A stretch of 64,000 nt of DNA from Bdellovibrio sp. Its GTDB lineage: Bacteria; Myxococcota; SpSt-1050. The position numbers and the translations under genes are program-made. Each line of letters begins with the position of its first letter. The first letter of the stretch is position 1. Under the pieces are notes generated by a model. The model was not told the origin of the DNA. It did not search any database and worked only from the letters and a program-made list of their open reading frames with translations. Of the stretch, positions 25,061 to 34,160 are shown one piece after another. The stretch spans positions 1 to 64,000 of the forward strand of contig DYEF01000070.1 in assembly GCA_020725805.1 (NCBI GenBank), given 5' to 3'.

Positions 25061-26293
25061 ATGATTGACTCAAATTTCAGAATCAAAGAACTTTTAGAGA
25101 TAAATCAGGAACTAACCCAGCTGAAGGACCTTGACCTTTTGCTCGACCATATTCTGAAAAAGGCAAGGATGTTTACAAACGCAGATGCAGGCTCAATCTA
25201 TATCGTAGAGAATGAAAAACTCAGATTCAAATCCAATCAGAATGATACGCTCAGCAGCAGACTCCCGAAGGGAAAGAAGCTCATCTTTTCGTCCTTCTCT
25301 ATCCCCATAGACAACAGGTCGATATCCGGTTATGTCGCACTCTCCGGCGAGATACTCAACATACCGGATGTCTATAAATTAAGCCCGAATGTCCCATATC
25401 ACTTCGACAGCACCTACGACGAGATATCAGGATACAAGACCCATTCAATGCTCACAATCCCGCTAAAAAATCAGCAGGGAAATATCGTAGGGGTTCTACA
25501 GCTTATTAACGCACGGAATCAAAAACTGGAGATCATACCATTTTTAAGAGAAGATGAGCCACTTATTTTGTACTTTGCTAACGCAGCTGCAATTGCTATC
25601 GAAAGGGCAAAGCTAACCCGAAATATGATTATACGGATGATAAATATGGCCGGACTCAGAGACCCAAAAGAGACGGGTGCCCACGTTAACAGGGTTGGTT
25701 CATACGCCGTCGAGATATACGAAGTCTGGGCAAAGAAACAGGGAATCGATGAAAATCAGATATACCGCAATAAGGATATTCTCAGACTCGCAGCCATGCT
25801 TCACGATGTAGGCAAGGTTGCCATACCGGATTCGATTCTGAAAAAGCCCGCGAGATTCACCCCGGAAGAATACGATGTAATGAAGGGACACACATTCTAC
25901 GGGGCAAGGCTCTTTTCAGAGAGACTCTCGGAGCTCGATGAGGCATCATATATCGTTTCACTCGAACATCACGAGAGATGGGACGGCAAGGGTTATCCGG
26001 GACACATAAACCCTGTGACATTAAAACCGGTAACGGGATATGAGACTCAGGACGGAAAGGCAAAGGGAAAAGCCGGCACAGAGATTCACCCGTTCGGGAG
26101 GGTCGTGGCAATCGCAGACGTCTATGATGCACTCTCCTCGAAGAGGGTCTATAAAGAGGCCTGGAGCGAAGACCGGGTACTCACTACAATAAGGGAAGAA
26201 GCAGGTAAACAATTCGATGCAGATATGGTCGAAGCCTTCTTCGAAGCACTTGATGTCATAAAAAATATCTCTGAAAAATATCCGGAAGAATAA
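25061..26293 (+). CDS. GAF - HD-GYP cyclic di-GMP phosphodiesterase
   Basis: HD-GYP proteins degrade cyclic di-GMP. The 410-residue protein has an N-terminal GAF domain (about 20-180; DADAGSIYIVENEKL, STMLTIPLKNQQG-type core) and a C-terminal HD-GYP domain (about 195-390). The metal-binding motifs are intact: MLHDVGKVAIPD, HHERWDGKGYP and VVAIADVYDALSSKRVYKE. It is cytoplasmic, with no membrane segment. The ATG has no ribosome site, and a promoter predicts a start two bases before it. Together with the GAF-GGDEF protein at 35294 it forms a matched synthesis/degradation pair in this region. Confidence 0.93.
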   Translation: MIDSNFRIKELLEINQELTQLKDLDLLLDHILKKARMFTNADAGSIYIVENEKLRFKSNQNDTLSSRLPKGKKLIFSSFSIPIDNRSISGYVALSGEILNIPDVYKLSPNVPYHFDSTYDEISGYKTHSMLTIPLKNQQGNIVGVLQLINARNQKLEIIPFLREDEPLILYFANAAAIAIERAKLTRNMIIRMINMAGLRDPKETGAHVNRVGSYAVEIYEVWAKKQGIDENQIYRNKDILRLAAMLHDVGKVAIPDSILKKPARFTPEEYDVMKGHTFYGARLFSERLSELDEASYIVSLEHHERWDGKGYPGHINPVTLKPVTGYETQDGKAKGKAGTEIHPFGRVVAIADVYDALSSKRVYKEAWSEDRVLTTIREEAGKQFDADMVEAFFEALDVIKNISEKYPEE

Positions 26294-26330
26294 TCAAAAC
26301 AAAAAAATTCAATAAAACTGATTTTGTTTA

Positions 26331-26359
26331 TTGACACCTATGACGCATTGTGTTACTTT
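26331..26359 (+). promoter_or_regulatory. Promoter of the SCP2 gene
   Basis: TTGACA (26331-26336) is followed after 17 bases by TACTTT (26354-26359), a weak -10 box. The palindromic 15-mer at 26341-26355 fills the spacer, so a bound protein would block or alter polymerase binding. Confidence 0.5.
26341..26355. promoter_or_regulatory. Candidate operator, site 1 (TGACGCATTGTGTTA)
   Basis: This 15-mer agrees at 13 positions with TGACGCAATGTGTCA at 63461-63475, which lies in the promoter of another gene. The shared core is a near-palindrome TGACGCA-N-TGTGTYA. It lies between the -35 and -10 boxes of the SCP2 promoter. Confidence 0.45.
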
Positions 26360-26396
26360 CTTATTCAGAAAAGATTAACCCTTTAAGGAGGATATT

Positions 26397-26726
26397 ATGT
26401 CAGATTTAACTCCCGCAATGTTCTTTGAACAGATGAAGACAAAGGTTGCAGGCAATCCCGACTTGGTAGCAAAACTCAATACAGTATATCAGTTCAAACT
26501 GAACGGACCAAACGGCGGCGAATGGTATGTTGACCTTACAAAGCCCGGAGGAGAGATCGCTCAGGGGACAAACCCGAATGCAAAGTGCACTATTACAATG
26601 AGTGATGCCGACTTTATTTCGCTCGTTCAGGGCAAACTCAACTCACAGATGGCATTTATGACCGGCAAGCTTAAGATTCAGGGCGATATGGGACTTGCAC
26701 TCAAACTTCAGAATCTGCTCAAATAA
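26397..26726 (+). CDS. SCP2 sterol-binding domain protein
   Basis: The 109-residue protein is a single SCP2 domain, a hydrophobic-pocket fold that binds lipids or acyl chains. The pattern YQFKLNGPNGGEWYVDLTKPGG, CTITMSDADFISLVQGKLNSQMAFMTGKLKIQGDMGLALKL is typical from start to end, with no added domain. AAGGAGG lies seven bases before the ATG. A strong terminator follows, so it is a single-gene unit. The promoter holds a candidate operator shared with the gene at 62851, which suggests regulation by lipid or sterol state. Confidence 0.92.
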   Translation: MSDLTPAMFFEQMKTKVAGNPDLVAKLNTVYQFKLNGPNGGEWYVDLTKPGGEIAQGTNPNAKCTITMSDADFISLVQGKLNSQMAFMTGKLKIQGDMGLALKLQNLLK

Positions 26727-26749
26727 GAGAATTCTTTCCAACAAATAAG

Positions 26750-26777
26750 AAAGGGAGCGATGTCTCCCTTTTTTTTT
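26750..26777 (+). terminator. Rho-independent terminator after the SCP2 gene
   Basis: AAAGGGAG and CTCCCTTT form a perfect 8-bp stem around a CGATGT loop, followed at once by a run of T to 26777. The ATG in the loop (26760) is in frame with the next gene but is not a plausible start. Confidence 0.85.
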
Positions 26778-26786
26778 ATCACAGAG

Positions 26787-28193
26787 ATGAAACACATTCC
26801 TGCAATCCTGATATTTTCCGTTATGCTGATTTTTCAGCTATCAGTCATAGGTGAAGCAGGACCGGGGGATTCGGAAGCATACTATTACAGCTGGTCAAGA
26901 AACCTGAATCTGTCATACTACGACCACCCTGCAGGTATTGCTTTCCTGATAAGACTTTCTACCTCTATATTCGGGCATAACACCTTTGGACTCAGGTTCT
27001 TCTCAACACTTTTGATAAATTTATCACTTCTGATACTTTATATAACTTCCTTTTTTATTGTCCAAAACGAAAAGAGAGCACTCTACAGTATGCTATTTCT
27101 GATAGCCACCCCCGCTTTCATTATAGGAGGTGTATCAGCTTCTCCCGAGCCTCCGCTGATATTCTTCTGCTCGCTCAGTCTGTTTTTCTTCTCAATCTAT
27201 ATCAGAAAAGCCGAATCAAAATATCTTTATGCGGCATTTGTCCTGACAGGGATTGCGTTTAATATAAAATATCCGGCAATCTTTCTGACAACAGCTTATT
27301 TCTATATCCTCATCAGACATTTCAGTCTGGACAAAAAGACATTTATCCGTCTTGCCGTTATAACTTTTATCCCGCTTCTACCGGTATTAATCTGGAACAT
27401 TCTTCACAAGGGCGCCTCTTTCGAATACCATTTGCTCAGTCGGGTAAACCCGCTCTATATCCCCCTTAACACACTAAAGTTCATCGGCGGACAGATGCTC
27501 TATTTTAACCCAATACTGACTGTATTGCTCTCGATATTTCTTTTCAGAAAGATAAGGGAAAAAAGTAAAAATCTCCTTGTCGAGTTGTTTCTGGTATTAC
27601 TGATATTATCCGCTGTCCCCATGCTTCTGATAAGAGATTCGGAACCGCACTGGTCATCTCTTGTATATCCGGTAGCCGCTTTACTCTTCTCGGAAGAACC
27701 AGACAGATATAAAAAGACATTCCATTCTGCATTAGGCCTCAATCTGATACTCTCAGGTCTTTTCATTTATCATATTCTCTCTCCGGCATTTACGGAAGGT
27801 CTTCTCAAAAAACAGAATCCCAGATATGATATTACAAATGAACTCTTCGGATGGGAGAATGTGGCCGAAAATATCGATTACATTGTTGCAACGGAGAAGA
27901 TTAACAAAAATGAAACCCTTTTGGTCTCAAATCATTATACAATGTGCGGCCAGCTGATGTTTGCAACAAAATCTCTATATAAGGTCGCCTGCAGAGGCAA
28001 AAGATGCAACCAGTTTAAGATAGATGACATAAAAGACGAGAGGAATATCAGATTATTTATTTTTGTCACAGATAACAGATTTACTGAAATTCCGCGGTTT
28101 TACAGAGATGGTGCCATTGAGCAGAAAATAAAAATCTACCGGGGAGAACGGGTAGTCAGGGAGTTTCACCTCTTTGTCAAGAAGGTATTGTGA
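26787..28193 (+). CDS. GT39-family membrane glycosyltransferase
   Basis: A polytopic protein of 468 residues with about ten hydrophobic segments. Just after the first helix it reads GPGDSEAYYYSWSRNLNLSYYDHPAG, the family signature of ArnT/PMT-type (GT39/GT83) enzymes, in which the acidic residues of the first periplasmic loop bind the lipid-phosphate sugar donor. It should transfer a sugar from an isoprenyl phosphate to an envelope acceptor. I take the ATG at 26787; the one at 26760 lies in the terminator loop. No strong ribosome site is visible at either. The 3' end overlaps the convergent DUF2520 gene by 28 bases. Confidence 0.87.
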   Translation: MKHIPAILIFSVMLIFQLSVIGEAGPGDSEAYYYSWSRNLNLSYYDHPAGIAFLIRLSTSIFGHNTFGLRFFSTLLINLSLLILYITSFFIVQNEKRALYSMLFLIATPAFIIGGVSASPEPPLIFFCSLSLFFFSIYIRKAESKYLYAAFVLTGIAFNIKYPAIFLTTAYFYILIRHFSLDKKTFIRLAVITFIPLLPVLIWNILHKGASFEYHLLSRVNPLYIPLNTLKFIGGQMLYFNPILTVLLSIFLFRKIREKSKNLLVELFLVLLILSAVPMLLIRDSEPHWSSLVYPVAALLFSEEPDRYKKTFHSALGLNLILSGLFIYHILSPAFTEGLLKKQNPRYDITNELFGWENVAENIDYIVATEKINKNETLLVSNHYTMCGQLMFATKSLYKVACRGKRCNQFKIDDIKDERNIRLFIFVTDNRFTEIPRFYRDGAIEQKIKIYRGERVVREFHLFVKKVL

Positions 28194-28996
28194 GAGCCGT
28201 ATAGTTGCTGTATCAGACCAGTAGCCAGTGTATATAGTTTATAGACTTCCGGATAGCTGTTTTTTAAGTAATCACTGTGCATCTTCAATATGCCCTTATC
28301 CCGCCTGACGGCAGGTCCCGTGATGGTATTCTCGATACCGAACTTTTTCAGATTAAAAAGAGTAGAGTTCAAAAGGGAGAAGATAAAATTTTCTGCATCC
28401 CTTTGAGGAAAGTCTGTCTTTCTCAGTAATTCATAGGCAATCCTGAGCAGAAGGGCCGTAAAATTACTTACAAACACGGCGGATATATGATAGGGAATCT
28501 TCTCTCTGTCATCAATATAGACAGGTCTTATTCCGGCCTTTTTCAGAACACCTTTTATCAATCTTACATCACACTGATTGCAGGAGAGTGTAAAACAAAT
28601 CTTTTCAATATCCACATCTTTTCTCGTTTTATAAAATGAAAAATACGGGTGCAACGCACATACTATAAAACCTCTTTCTCTCAGTCTTTTAAGATTTTCA
28701 TAACTGAGAGTTCCGGAAGTATGACAGACTATAACTTTTTTACTGACATTCTTATGTAATGCTATATAAATACTTTCTGCAACGGAACTTATCTGCGAAT
28801 CCGGTACCGAAATAATAATCAGGTCATAATTCTCAGGCCTTTTCACAAACTGTTCAAAAGAACAACCCCTTATTTTACTACCTTTTCGTTTCAGTATATG
28901 AACAACTGCCCGCCTATGAAGAGCGTATCTTAAAGTACCACCAACTCTTCCGGCTCCATAAATGAATATTTTAAGTCTATCTCTTTTCAAAGACAA
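28166..28996 (-). CDS. Rossmann-like and DUF2520 domain protein
   Basis: The 276-residue protein has an N-terminal NAD(P)-type Rossmann fold (IFIYGAGRVGGTLRYAL, DLIIISVPDSQI, VIVCHTSGTLSYE) and a helical C-terminal domain with TGPAVRRDK, the hallmark of the DUF2520 family, related to pyrroline-5-carboxylate and ketopantoate reductases. The substrate is not known. The predicted start is a TTG at 28996, 20 bases inside the end of the ClpA/C-like gene, with GGGTA ahead; this overlap suggests coupling to the unfoldase gene. Confidence 0.85.
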   Translation of the reverse strand: MSLKRDRLKIFIYGAGRVGGTLRYALHRRAVVHILKRKGSKIRGCSFEQFVKRPENYDLIIISVPDSQISSVAESIYIALHKNVSKKVIVCHTSGTLSYENLKRLRERGFIVCALHPYFSFYKTRKDVDIEKICFTLSCNQCDVRLIKGVLKKAGIRPVYIDDREKIPYHISAVFVSNFTALLLRIAYELLRKTDFPQRDAENFIFSLLNSTLFNLKKFGIENTITGPAVRRDKGILKMHSDYLKNSYPEVYKLYTLATGLIQQLYGSHNTFLTKR

Positions 28997-31349
28997 TACC
29001 CGAAGTATCAGCCTTTACAAAAATGACCGAATTTCTTCCTATATCACCTTTCAGAATACATTCTGCAAGCGGTGCAATTATAAGGCGGTTTATCGCCTGT
29101 CTTAAGGGTCTTGCCCCCAGTTCACTGTTAAAACCGTCATTATTCAAAACATATTCAACTGAGGTCGAATCAAAAACGACCTCTATACCCTTCTCGTTTC
29201 TGAGAGTCTCGGATGTATCTCTCAGTATCAGGGCTGCAATCTCTTTTATATCTTCCCTCGAAAGCGGATAAAAAATACATTTTTCGTCAATCCTGTTTAA
29301 GAGTTCTATCGGGAAGAAATCACGGAGTGCATCGAATATCTCGTCATCGGATATCCGGGTATCATCCCTCTTTTCACCGAAGCCTATTGTCTTTGCAATA
29401 TTTTTTCTGTAAAAGAGCTCGGCACCGGCATTGGTTGTGATTACTATAATGGTATTTGTAAAATCAACCCTTCTCCCTCTTCCGTCTGACAGGATTCCGT
29501 CATCCAGAACCTGCAAAAACAGTTCCATTACATCCGGATGTGCCTTTTCGGCCTCATCAAGCAGGACTACCGAATAAGGTCTCTTCCTGACGGCCTCAGT
29601 AAGAACTCCCCCCGATTCAAAACCGACATAGCCGGGAGGGGAGCCAATCAGTCTGGCAACAGAGTGAGACTCGGAATATTCGCTCATATCAATCCTTATC
29701 ATAGAGTCCCGGCTCTGAAAGAGAAAATCCGCAAGAACCTTTGCCATCTCAGTCTTGCCGACTCCGGTGGGTCCGAGGAAGAGGAATGAACCAATCGGCC
29801 TCCTCGATGAAATACCTGCATAATTTCTGCGCAAAACCTGTGCAATCTTTGAAATAACATCCTTATGCGAGATGATTTTCGAAGACAGAATCTCTTCCAT
29901 CTTCAAGAGCCGCTCTGTATCCGTAAGCAGTAGTTTTTCTACCGGAATACCTGTAAGTTTCGAAAGGACCTGTGCAATCTCGATCTCTGTAACAGTCTCC
30001 TTCCCTTCGCGCCTCGACTTGGAACCAGCGAGGTCAATGACAGAGATTGCCTTGTCAGGCAGATATTTATCAGTGATATATTTGGAAGAGAGTCTTGCCG
30101 CCGCCTCAACAGCAGAATCGGTAAATGTCACCTTATGAAATGCGGAATACTGCGGGACTATACCCTTAAGAATCTTCACAGTCTCATCGACCGTCGGCTC
30201 CCTCACCAGAACAGTCTGGAATCTCCTCTTGAAGGCCGGGTCGCTGTCAAAGAATTTCTTGAATTCCTCATTGGTCGTTGCACCGATACAGGGGAAATCA
30301 CCTCTTGCAAGTTCGGTTTTCAACGAATTGGCTGTATCCTCACTTATGTCCTGATTGCCGTTGCCGAGCAGCTGATGAATCTCATCAAAGAAGAGAATTA
30401 TCCTGCCGTTTGCCTTCTTTACCTCTTCCTTGATTCCGTTCAGTTTTTCTGTAAGTGCACCCCTCAGCTGAGTCCCTGCCATAATAGACGACATATTGAG
30501 TTCAATAATAATCTTCCCTTCGAGAGCGGGTACGAGATGCGGCTGATGAACTATTATATCGGCAAGCCCTTCAACAATAGCGGTCTTCCCGACTCCGGGT
30601 TCCCCTACAAGAAGGGGATTGTTTGTCCTTCTCTTGCCAAGGATATCGATTATCTCCGAAAGTTCCCTCTCCCGACCTATAACAGGGTCAATATTACCCT
30701 CGAGCGCATCAAGGGATATATTGCGGCCGAGCTTACAGAGAATAGGATACTCTTCCTTAGAGAGCTCAAAAGTACCTGATGTCACGGCCTTACTGCCTGC
30801 TTCTGCCGTCTCGTTACCTGAACCGACAGGCTCTAAAGCTTCGGCACGGACTGCGGGATTTTTGGTCTGCTGATTATTTGCGGCAGGAATATTTGGAATG
30901 TTAGGTATTTCGATATGTACAGTCCGGGTTTCATTCACGGGGCTCTTCATACCCGAACTCACAAACTGGGAGACATACATTCTAAGTCCGTGAAAATCAG
31001 ACTGAGTCTTCTCAAGAAGTTTATATGCGAGAGAGTCACGGATATTCAGGATAGCCCACAGAACGGAGAGTGTATCCACTATGCTGTTCTTTGAATTCCT
31101 CGATGTCTGAACCGCCTTCTGTTTTATCTGTGAAATAATTTCCGGTTTTTCCTCCGGCTTCGACTGAATTACAGACAATATTGTATCTTCACTGATTCTC
31201 CTGTTCAGGAGAATACTCCTCAGATTGTTTTCAAATGTATATGCGGCAAGAAGTATATGCGCAGAGGTAAGCTGCTGCCCGGTCTGATTGGCAATATCCT
31301 CTGCCTCTCTGAATAAATTTTCGACTGCGTCCGAAAAATTTGCAAACAT
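28977..31349 (-). CDS. ClpA/ClpC-type AAA+ unfoldase
   Basis: This hexameric ATPase unfolds proteins and feeds them to ClpP. The 790-residue protein has an N-terminal double Clp-N repeat (residues about 5-140), a low-complexity linker, a first AAA+ module with Walker [10 protein letters not shown] and [13 protein letters not shown], and a second with Walker [10 protein letters not shown] and [21 protein letters not shown] tripeptide loop near residue 650 matches the IGF/IGL contact with ClpP. There is no long middle domain between the modules, so it is closer to ClpA than to ClpB or full ClpC. Its symbol is left open. It is followed by the DUF2520 gene. Confidence 0.92.
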   Translation of the reverse strand: MFANFSDAVENLFREAEDIANQTGQQLTSAHILLAAYTFENNLRSILLNRRISEDTILSVIQSKPEEKPEIISQIKQKAVQTSRNSKNSIVDTLSVLWAILNIRDSLAYKLLEKTQSDFHGLRMYVSQFVSSGMKSPVNETRTVHIEIPNIPNIPAANNQQTKNPAVRAEALEPVGSGNETAEAGSKAVTSGTFELSKEEYPILCKLGRNISLDALEGNIDPVIGRERELSEIIDILGKRRTNNPLLVGEPGVGKTAIVEGLADIIVHQPHLVPALEGKIIIELNMSSIMAGTQLRGALTEKLNGIKEEVKKANGRIILFFDEIHQLLGNGNQDISEDTANSLKTELARGDFPCIGATTNEEFKKFFDSDPAFKRRFQTVLVREPTVDETVKILKGIVPQYSAFHKVTFTDSAVEAAARLSSKYITDKYLPDKAISVIDLAGSKSRREGKETVTEIEIAQVLSKLTGIPVEKLLLTDTERLLKMEEILSSKIISHKDVISKIAQVLRRNYAGISSRRPIGSFLFLGPTGVGKTEMAKVLADFLFQSRDSMIRIDMSEYSESHSVARLIGSPPGYVGFESGGVLTEAVRKRPYSVVLLDEAEKAHPDVMELFLQVLDDGILSDGRGRRVDFTNTIIVITTNAGAELFYRKNIAKTIGFGEKRDDTRISDDEIFDALRDFFPIELLNRIDEKCIFYPLSREDIKEIAALILRDTSETLRNEKGIEVVFDSTSVEYVLNNDGFNSELGARPLRQAINRLIIAPLAECILKGDIGRNSVIFVKADTSGIVFEKR

Positions 31350-31379
31350 AAATTTTGTTACCTACCCGGGTCGGTCTAT

Positions 31380-31408
31380 TTTATGCCATAATTATTCGGT
31401 CTTTTCAA
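31380..31408 (-). promoter_or_regulatory. Promoter of the ClpA/C-like gene
   Basis: TTGAAA (31403-31408, minus strand), 17 bases, CATAAA (31380-31385). The predicted start is about 24 bases before the ATG, and the leader holds AGGTAA. Confidence 0.5.
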
Positions 31409-31437
31409 TCAAATTCTCAAAAAAACAGAAGAAAATA

Positions 31438-32844
31438 TCAGATTCCGACCTTGTGAATTGCCATACCTCTGATATCCCTCATTGCCTCTCCTACCGATTC
31501 CGAGATGGTCGGATGGGGCCATATCAGGTCGTGAATATTATCGAAGGTCATCTTCTCCTTGATGGCAAGAGTAAGAGCAGTTACCATCTCGGAGGCAGAC
31601 TCGGATACAATCGTCCCTCCTATAATACGGCCGCTCTCCTTCTCGGATATAATCTTTACAAATCCCTCTGTTGCATTCCTTGCCATAGCCATACCGTTGG
31701 AGGCCACAAAGAATCTGCCCACCTTCACATCAATCCCCTTTAACTTTGCCTTCTCTTCCGATATCCCGGCAGAGGCAACCTCAGGATGAGTATAGACAAC
31801 GGCCGGAACGGCGCTGTAATCCGCTTTGTGGTTTTTCCCCAGAATATTATCAACCGCAATCTCACCATCGTAATGTGCCTTATGGGCAAGCATCATCCCA
31901 CCTATTACATCTCCGGCAGCATAGATATTATCAATCTTCGTCTTCAGGTAATCGTCCACAACTATAAATCCCTTTTCGTTCACCAGCTCTCTCTTCAGTG
32001 AGTCGGACATATTAGTAACCGGCCTCCTGCCGGCAGCTATAAGTACCCTGTCTACTACGATATTTTTCTTGTTACTCAAAAGAGCATTTACACCCTCACC
32101 GGACAGACTCAGATTCTCAATCCCGACATCTGTATAGACCTCTGCACCGAGTGATTTCAGTCTGTTCTGCACAATACGGGAGGCCATCATATCCTCTGTT
32201 GCAATGAGCCTCTTCAGAATCTCCACAAGGTAGACCTTCACACCAAATACAGACATTATCATCGCAAATTCAACACCGATGACACCTCCGCCGATTATGA
32301 GAAGAGACCGAGGCAATTCCTGTAATGACAAAATATCGGTCGAATCCAGAATATATTTATGGTCAACCTCAACACCTCTTATACCTGAAGGCTCGCTCCC
32401 CGTACATATCAGGAGATATCTGAAATCTACGAAAATCTTTTCATCAGAACTCTTAGGACTTATCAGAACCTTTTCCGGCGATTCAATAAATGCATCGCCT
32501 TCGTAATAATCTATCCTATTACCTTTTATAAGCTGCCTTATTCCTTCAACCTGCTTATTTACGATTGACTCTTTCCTCCGAAACAATTCTGAAAAGTCAA
32601 TCTGCGGATTTATGTCGCTTTGTTTTATCCCGAACTCACCTGACTCTCTCATTTTCATCATAAGCTCTGCCGATGCACAATACGTCTTTGTAGGAATACA
32701 TCCGCGGTTGAGACAGGTCCCGCCCGGTTTATCCTTCTCTGCAAGACCGACCTTAAGACCCTTTTTTGCCGCGTAGATCGCCGCCGCATACCCTGCCGGA
32801 CCACCACCGACCACAAAAATGTCATATACCTTATCAGGACTCAT
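31438..32844 (-). CDS. lpdA: Dihydrolipoyl dehydrogenase
   Basis: This FAD-dependent E3 enzyme reoxidises lipoamide in 2-oxo-acid dehydrogenase or glycine cleavage complexes. Motifs: FAD-binding VVGGGPAGYAAAIYAA, the redox-active disulfide GGTCLNRGCIPTK, NAD-binding LIIGGGVIGVEFA, a second FAD motif IYAAGDV, and the C-terminal active-site HPHPT-type sequence IWPHPTISE. AGGAGGT seven bases upstream fixes the ATG at 32844, two codons after an in-frame GTG. No other complex subunit lies nearby, so which complex it serves is not shown. Confidence 0.96.
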   Translation of the reverse strand: MSPDKVYDIFVVGGGPAGYAAAIYAAKKGLKVGLAEKDKPGGTCLNRGCIPTKTYCASAELMMKMRESGEFGIKQSDINPQIDFSELFRRKESIVNKQVEGIRQLIKGNRIDYYEGDAFIESPEKVLISPKSSDEKIFVDFRYLLICTGSEPSGIRGVEVDHKYILDSTDILSLQELPRSLLIIGGGVIGVEFAMIMSVFGVKVYLVEILKRLIATEDMMASRIVQNRLKSLGAEVYTDVGIENLSLSGEGVNALLSNKKNIVVDRVLIAAGRRPVTNMSDSLKRELVNEKGFIVVDDYLKTKIDNIYAAGDVIGGMMLAHKAHYDGEIAVDNILGKNHKADYSAVPAVVYTHPEVASAGISEEKAKLKGIDVKVGRFFVASNGMAMARNATEGFVKIISEKESGRIIGGTIVSESASEMVTALTLAIKEKMTFDNIHDLIWPHPTISESVGEAMRDIRGMAIHKVGI

Positions 32845-32902
32845 AGTCACCTCCTGAATTTATAGAGGAAAATCTATGCACATACCACAAATCCACAATT
32901 TG

Positions 32903-32931
32903 TATCTATTTCAATTATCATCTGCTGTCAA
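32903..32931 (-). promoter_or_regulatory. Promoter of lpdA
   Basis: TTGACA (32926-32931, minus strand), 17 bases, TAGATA (32903-32908). Confidence 0.6.
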
Positions 32932-32954
32932 AGAAAAGAGGAATGATTGAAAAA

Positions 32955-33566
32955 TCAGAATCTGTAAAAGACAGAAGGACCGAATATCAGATAATAGTTC
33001 TCGAACCACTTATCCCACTTGTCATTGTAACGAATGTGCGTATAGAATCTGGAGTATTCCGCAGAGAGCCTCAGACTCCAGTTTTCTGACAACTCAAACC
33101 GGTATCCGGCTCCAAACATATAACCTGAAAGAAAAAAATTTTTATCCTTATGGTCAGACTGACCGCTCATATAACCTATCTGAGGTGCTGCCGTTAAATA
33201 AAATCCATATATCGGGCAGATATCAATTTCGAGGCTGAATATGCCTAAAGGACCCGTTTCAACAGGAGGCACATAATATGAATAATCCAGACGAGACAGA
33301 GAAGGCGTCATCAGTCCCGTTGCCGACAGCATAACATAAATATACCTGTTGATTTCTGTACCAAGAAAAAGTCTGAGAGCCGCAGGAATTGACAATATTG
33401 CTTTTCCTTCGCTGGACCACGTCTTTACAAATGCATCTCCCCAGTAAATCCCCGTTCCGATAAAAAATCCGGGAGTATCCGGAGTCTTTTCCTGTTCTTC
33501 AGAGAAGAGATTTGCTGATATTGCAAAACAGAAGATTATCAGCAAAATGAAAAATCTGCTATTCAT
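32955..33566 (-). CDS. Small outer-membrane beta-barrel-like protein
   Basis: The 203-residue protein has a signal peptide (MNSRFFILLIIFCFAISANLFS) and then alternating strands with aromatic ends (YIYVMLSATGLM, GFYLTAAPQIGYMSG, FFLSGYMFGAGYRFEL, WSLRLSAEYSRFYTHI), finishing with LIFGPSVFYRF, whose terminal Phe is the usual signal for barrel insertion. An eight-strand barrel is the likely form. The role is not known. It stands as a single gene with its own promoter and GGGAG site. Confidence 0.75.
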   Translation of the reverse strand: MNSRFFILLIIFCFAISANLFSEEQEKTPDTPGFFIGTGIYWGDAFVKTWSSEGKAILSIPAALRLFLGTEINRYIYVMLSATGLMTPSLSRLDYSYYVPPVETGPLGIFSLEIDICPIYGFYLTAAPQIGYMSGQSDHKDKNFFLSGYMFGAGYRFELSENWSLRLSAEYSRFYTHIRYNDKWDKWFENYYLIFGPSVFYRF

Positions 33567-33604
33567 TTCTATGCTCCCATAACTCTGACCAAAAACCTGC
33601 TAAT

Positions 33605-33633
33605 ATCTTACTGCAGAACAAAAATTATATCAA
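33605..33633 (-). promoter_or_regulatory. Promoter of the 32955-33566 barrel gene
   Basis: TTGATA (33628-33633, minus strand), 17 bases, TAAGAT (33605-33610). Confidence 0.55.
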
Positions 33634-33647
33634 TAACAGATTACAAT

Positions 33648-34157
33648 CTATACCTTTGGTATATCCGCATTGACCTTGACGGGGGACGGATGACTTGACT
33701 GACCCTTCGAAAGATTTATGGATTTATCTGTCTTGCAGTTACCTTCGAAAATCACACCCGATTCAATCATAAGATTGCCTGTGACTATATTACCAACCAC
33801 CTTTGCCGGTGCGTGAAGTTCACAGGACTTCTGAGCAATAATATTCCCCTTGATTTCACCGTAAACAGAGACCGAACCAACCGATATCTCAGCCTGAATA
33901 TGGGCACCCTCTCCTATAATCAGTGTATCCTCACTGAAAATCTCACCGATAAAATCACCCTCAATCCTTACAGTCCCCTCGAATGTGAGTTTTCCTTCAA
34001 ACTTTGAACCTTTGCCGAGAATTGCATTAAGACTTGTAGGGTCCTTCATAATCTCTTCCTTTTTTCCAAGAGGCATTTTATTCTCCTTTTTTATATTTTG
34101 GATATCTTCAAAATTATCATATTCAGTTTTTGAATCCTTCTTTGAAAATATCATCAT
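33648..34157 (-). CDS. Bactofilin
   Basis: Bactofilins are cytoskeletal proteins that form non-polar filaments from a right-handed beta-helix. The 169-residue protein has the DUF583 core (residues about 42-150) with repeating turns: FEGKLTFEGTVRIEGDFIGEIFSEDTLII, GAHIQAEISVGSVSVYGEIKGNI and VVGNIVTGNLMIESG. The N-terminal 40 residues are polar and likely disordered, as is the end. GAGGTGA lies close before paired ATGs; this site overlaps the parB stop, so it is coupled to ParB. Pairing of ParB and bactofilins is known in Myxococcus, where they organise the segregation system. Confidence 0.93.
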   Translation of the reverse strand: MMIFSKKDSKTEYDNFEDIQNIKKENKMPLGKKEEIMKDPTSLNAILGKGSKFEGKLTFEGTVRIEGDFIGEIFSEDTLIIGEGAHIQAEISVGSVSVYGEIKGNIIAQKSCELHAPAKVVGNIVTGNLMIESGVIFEGNCKTDKSINLSKGQSSHPSPVKVNADIPKV

Positions 34158-34160
34158 CTC

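Noticed and set aside
26760-26786. ATG at 26760 as the start of the GT39 gene
   Set aside because: It is inside the loop of a strong terminator hairpin, and the next ATG (26787) leads straight to the normal family N-terminus.
30135-30779. 214-codon plus-strand frame opposite the ClpA/C gene
   Set aside because: Antisense to conserved AAA+ sequence, no start signal, composition typical of a shadow frame.
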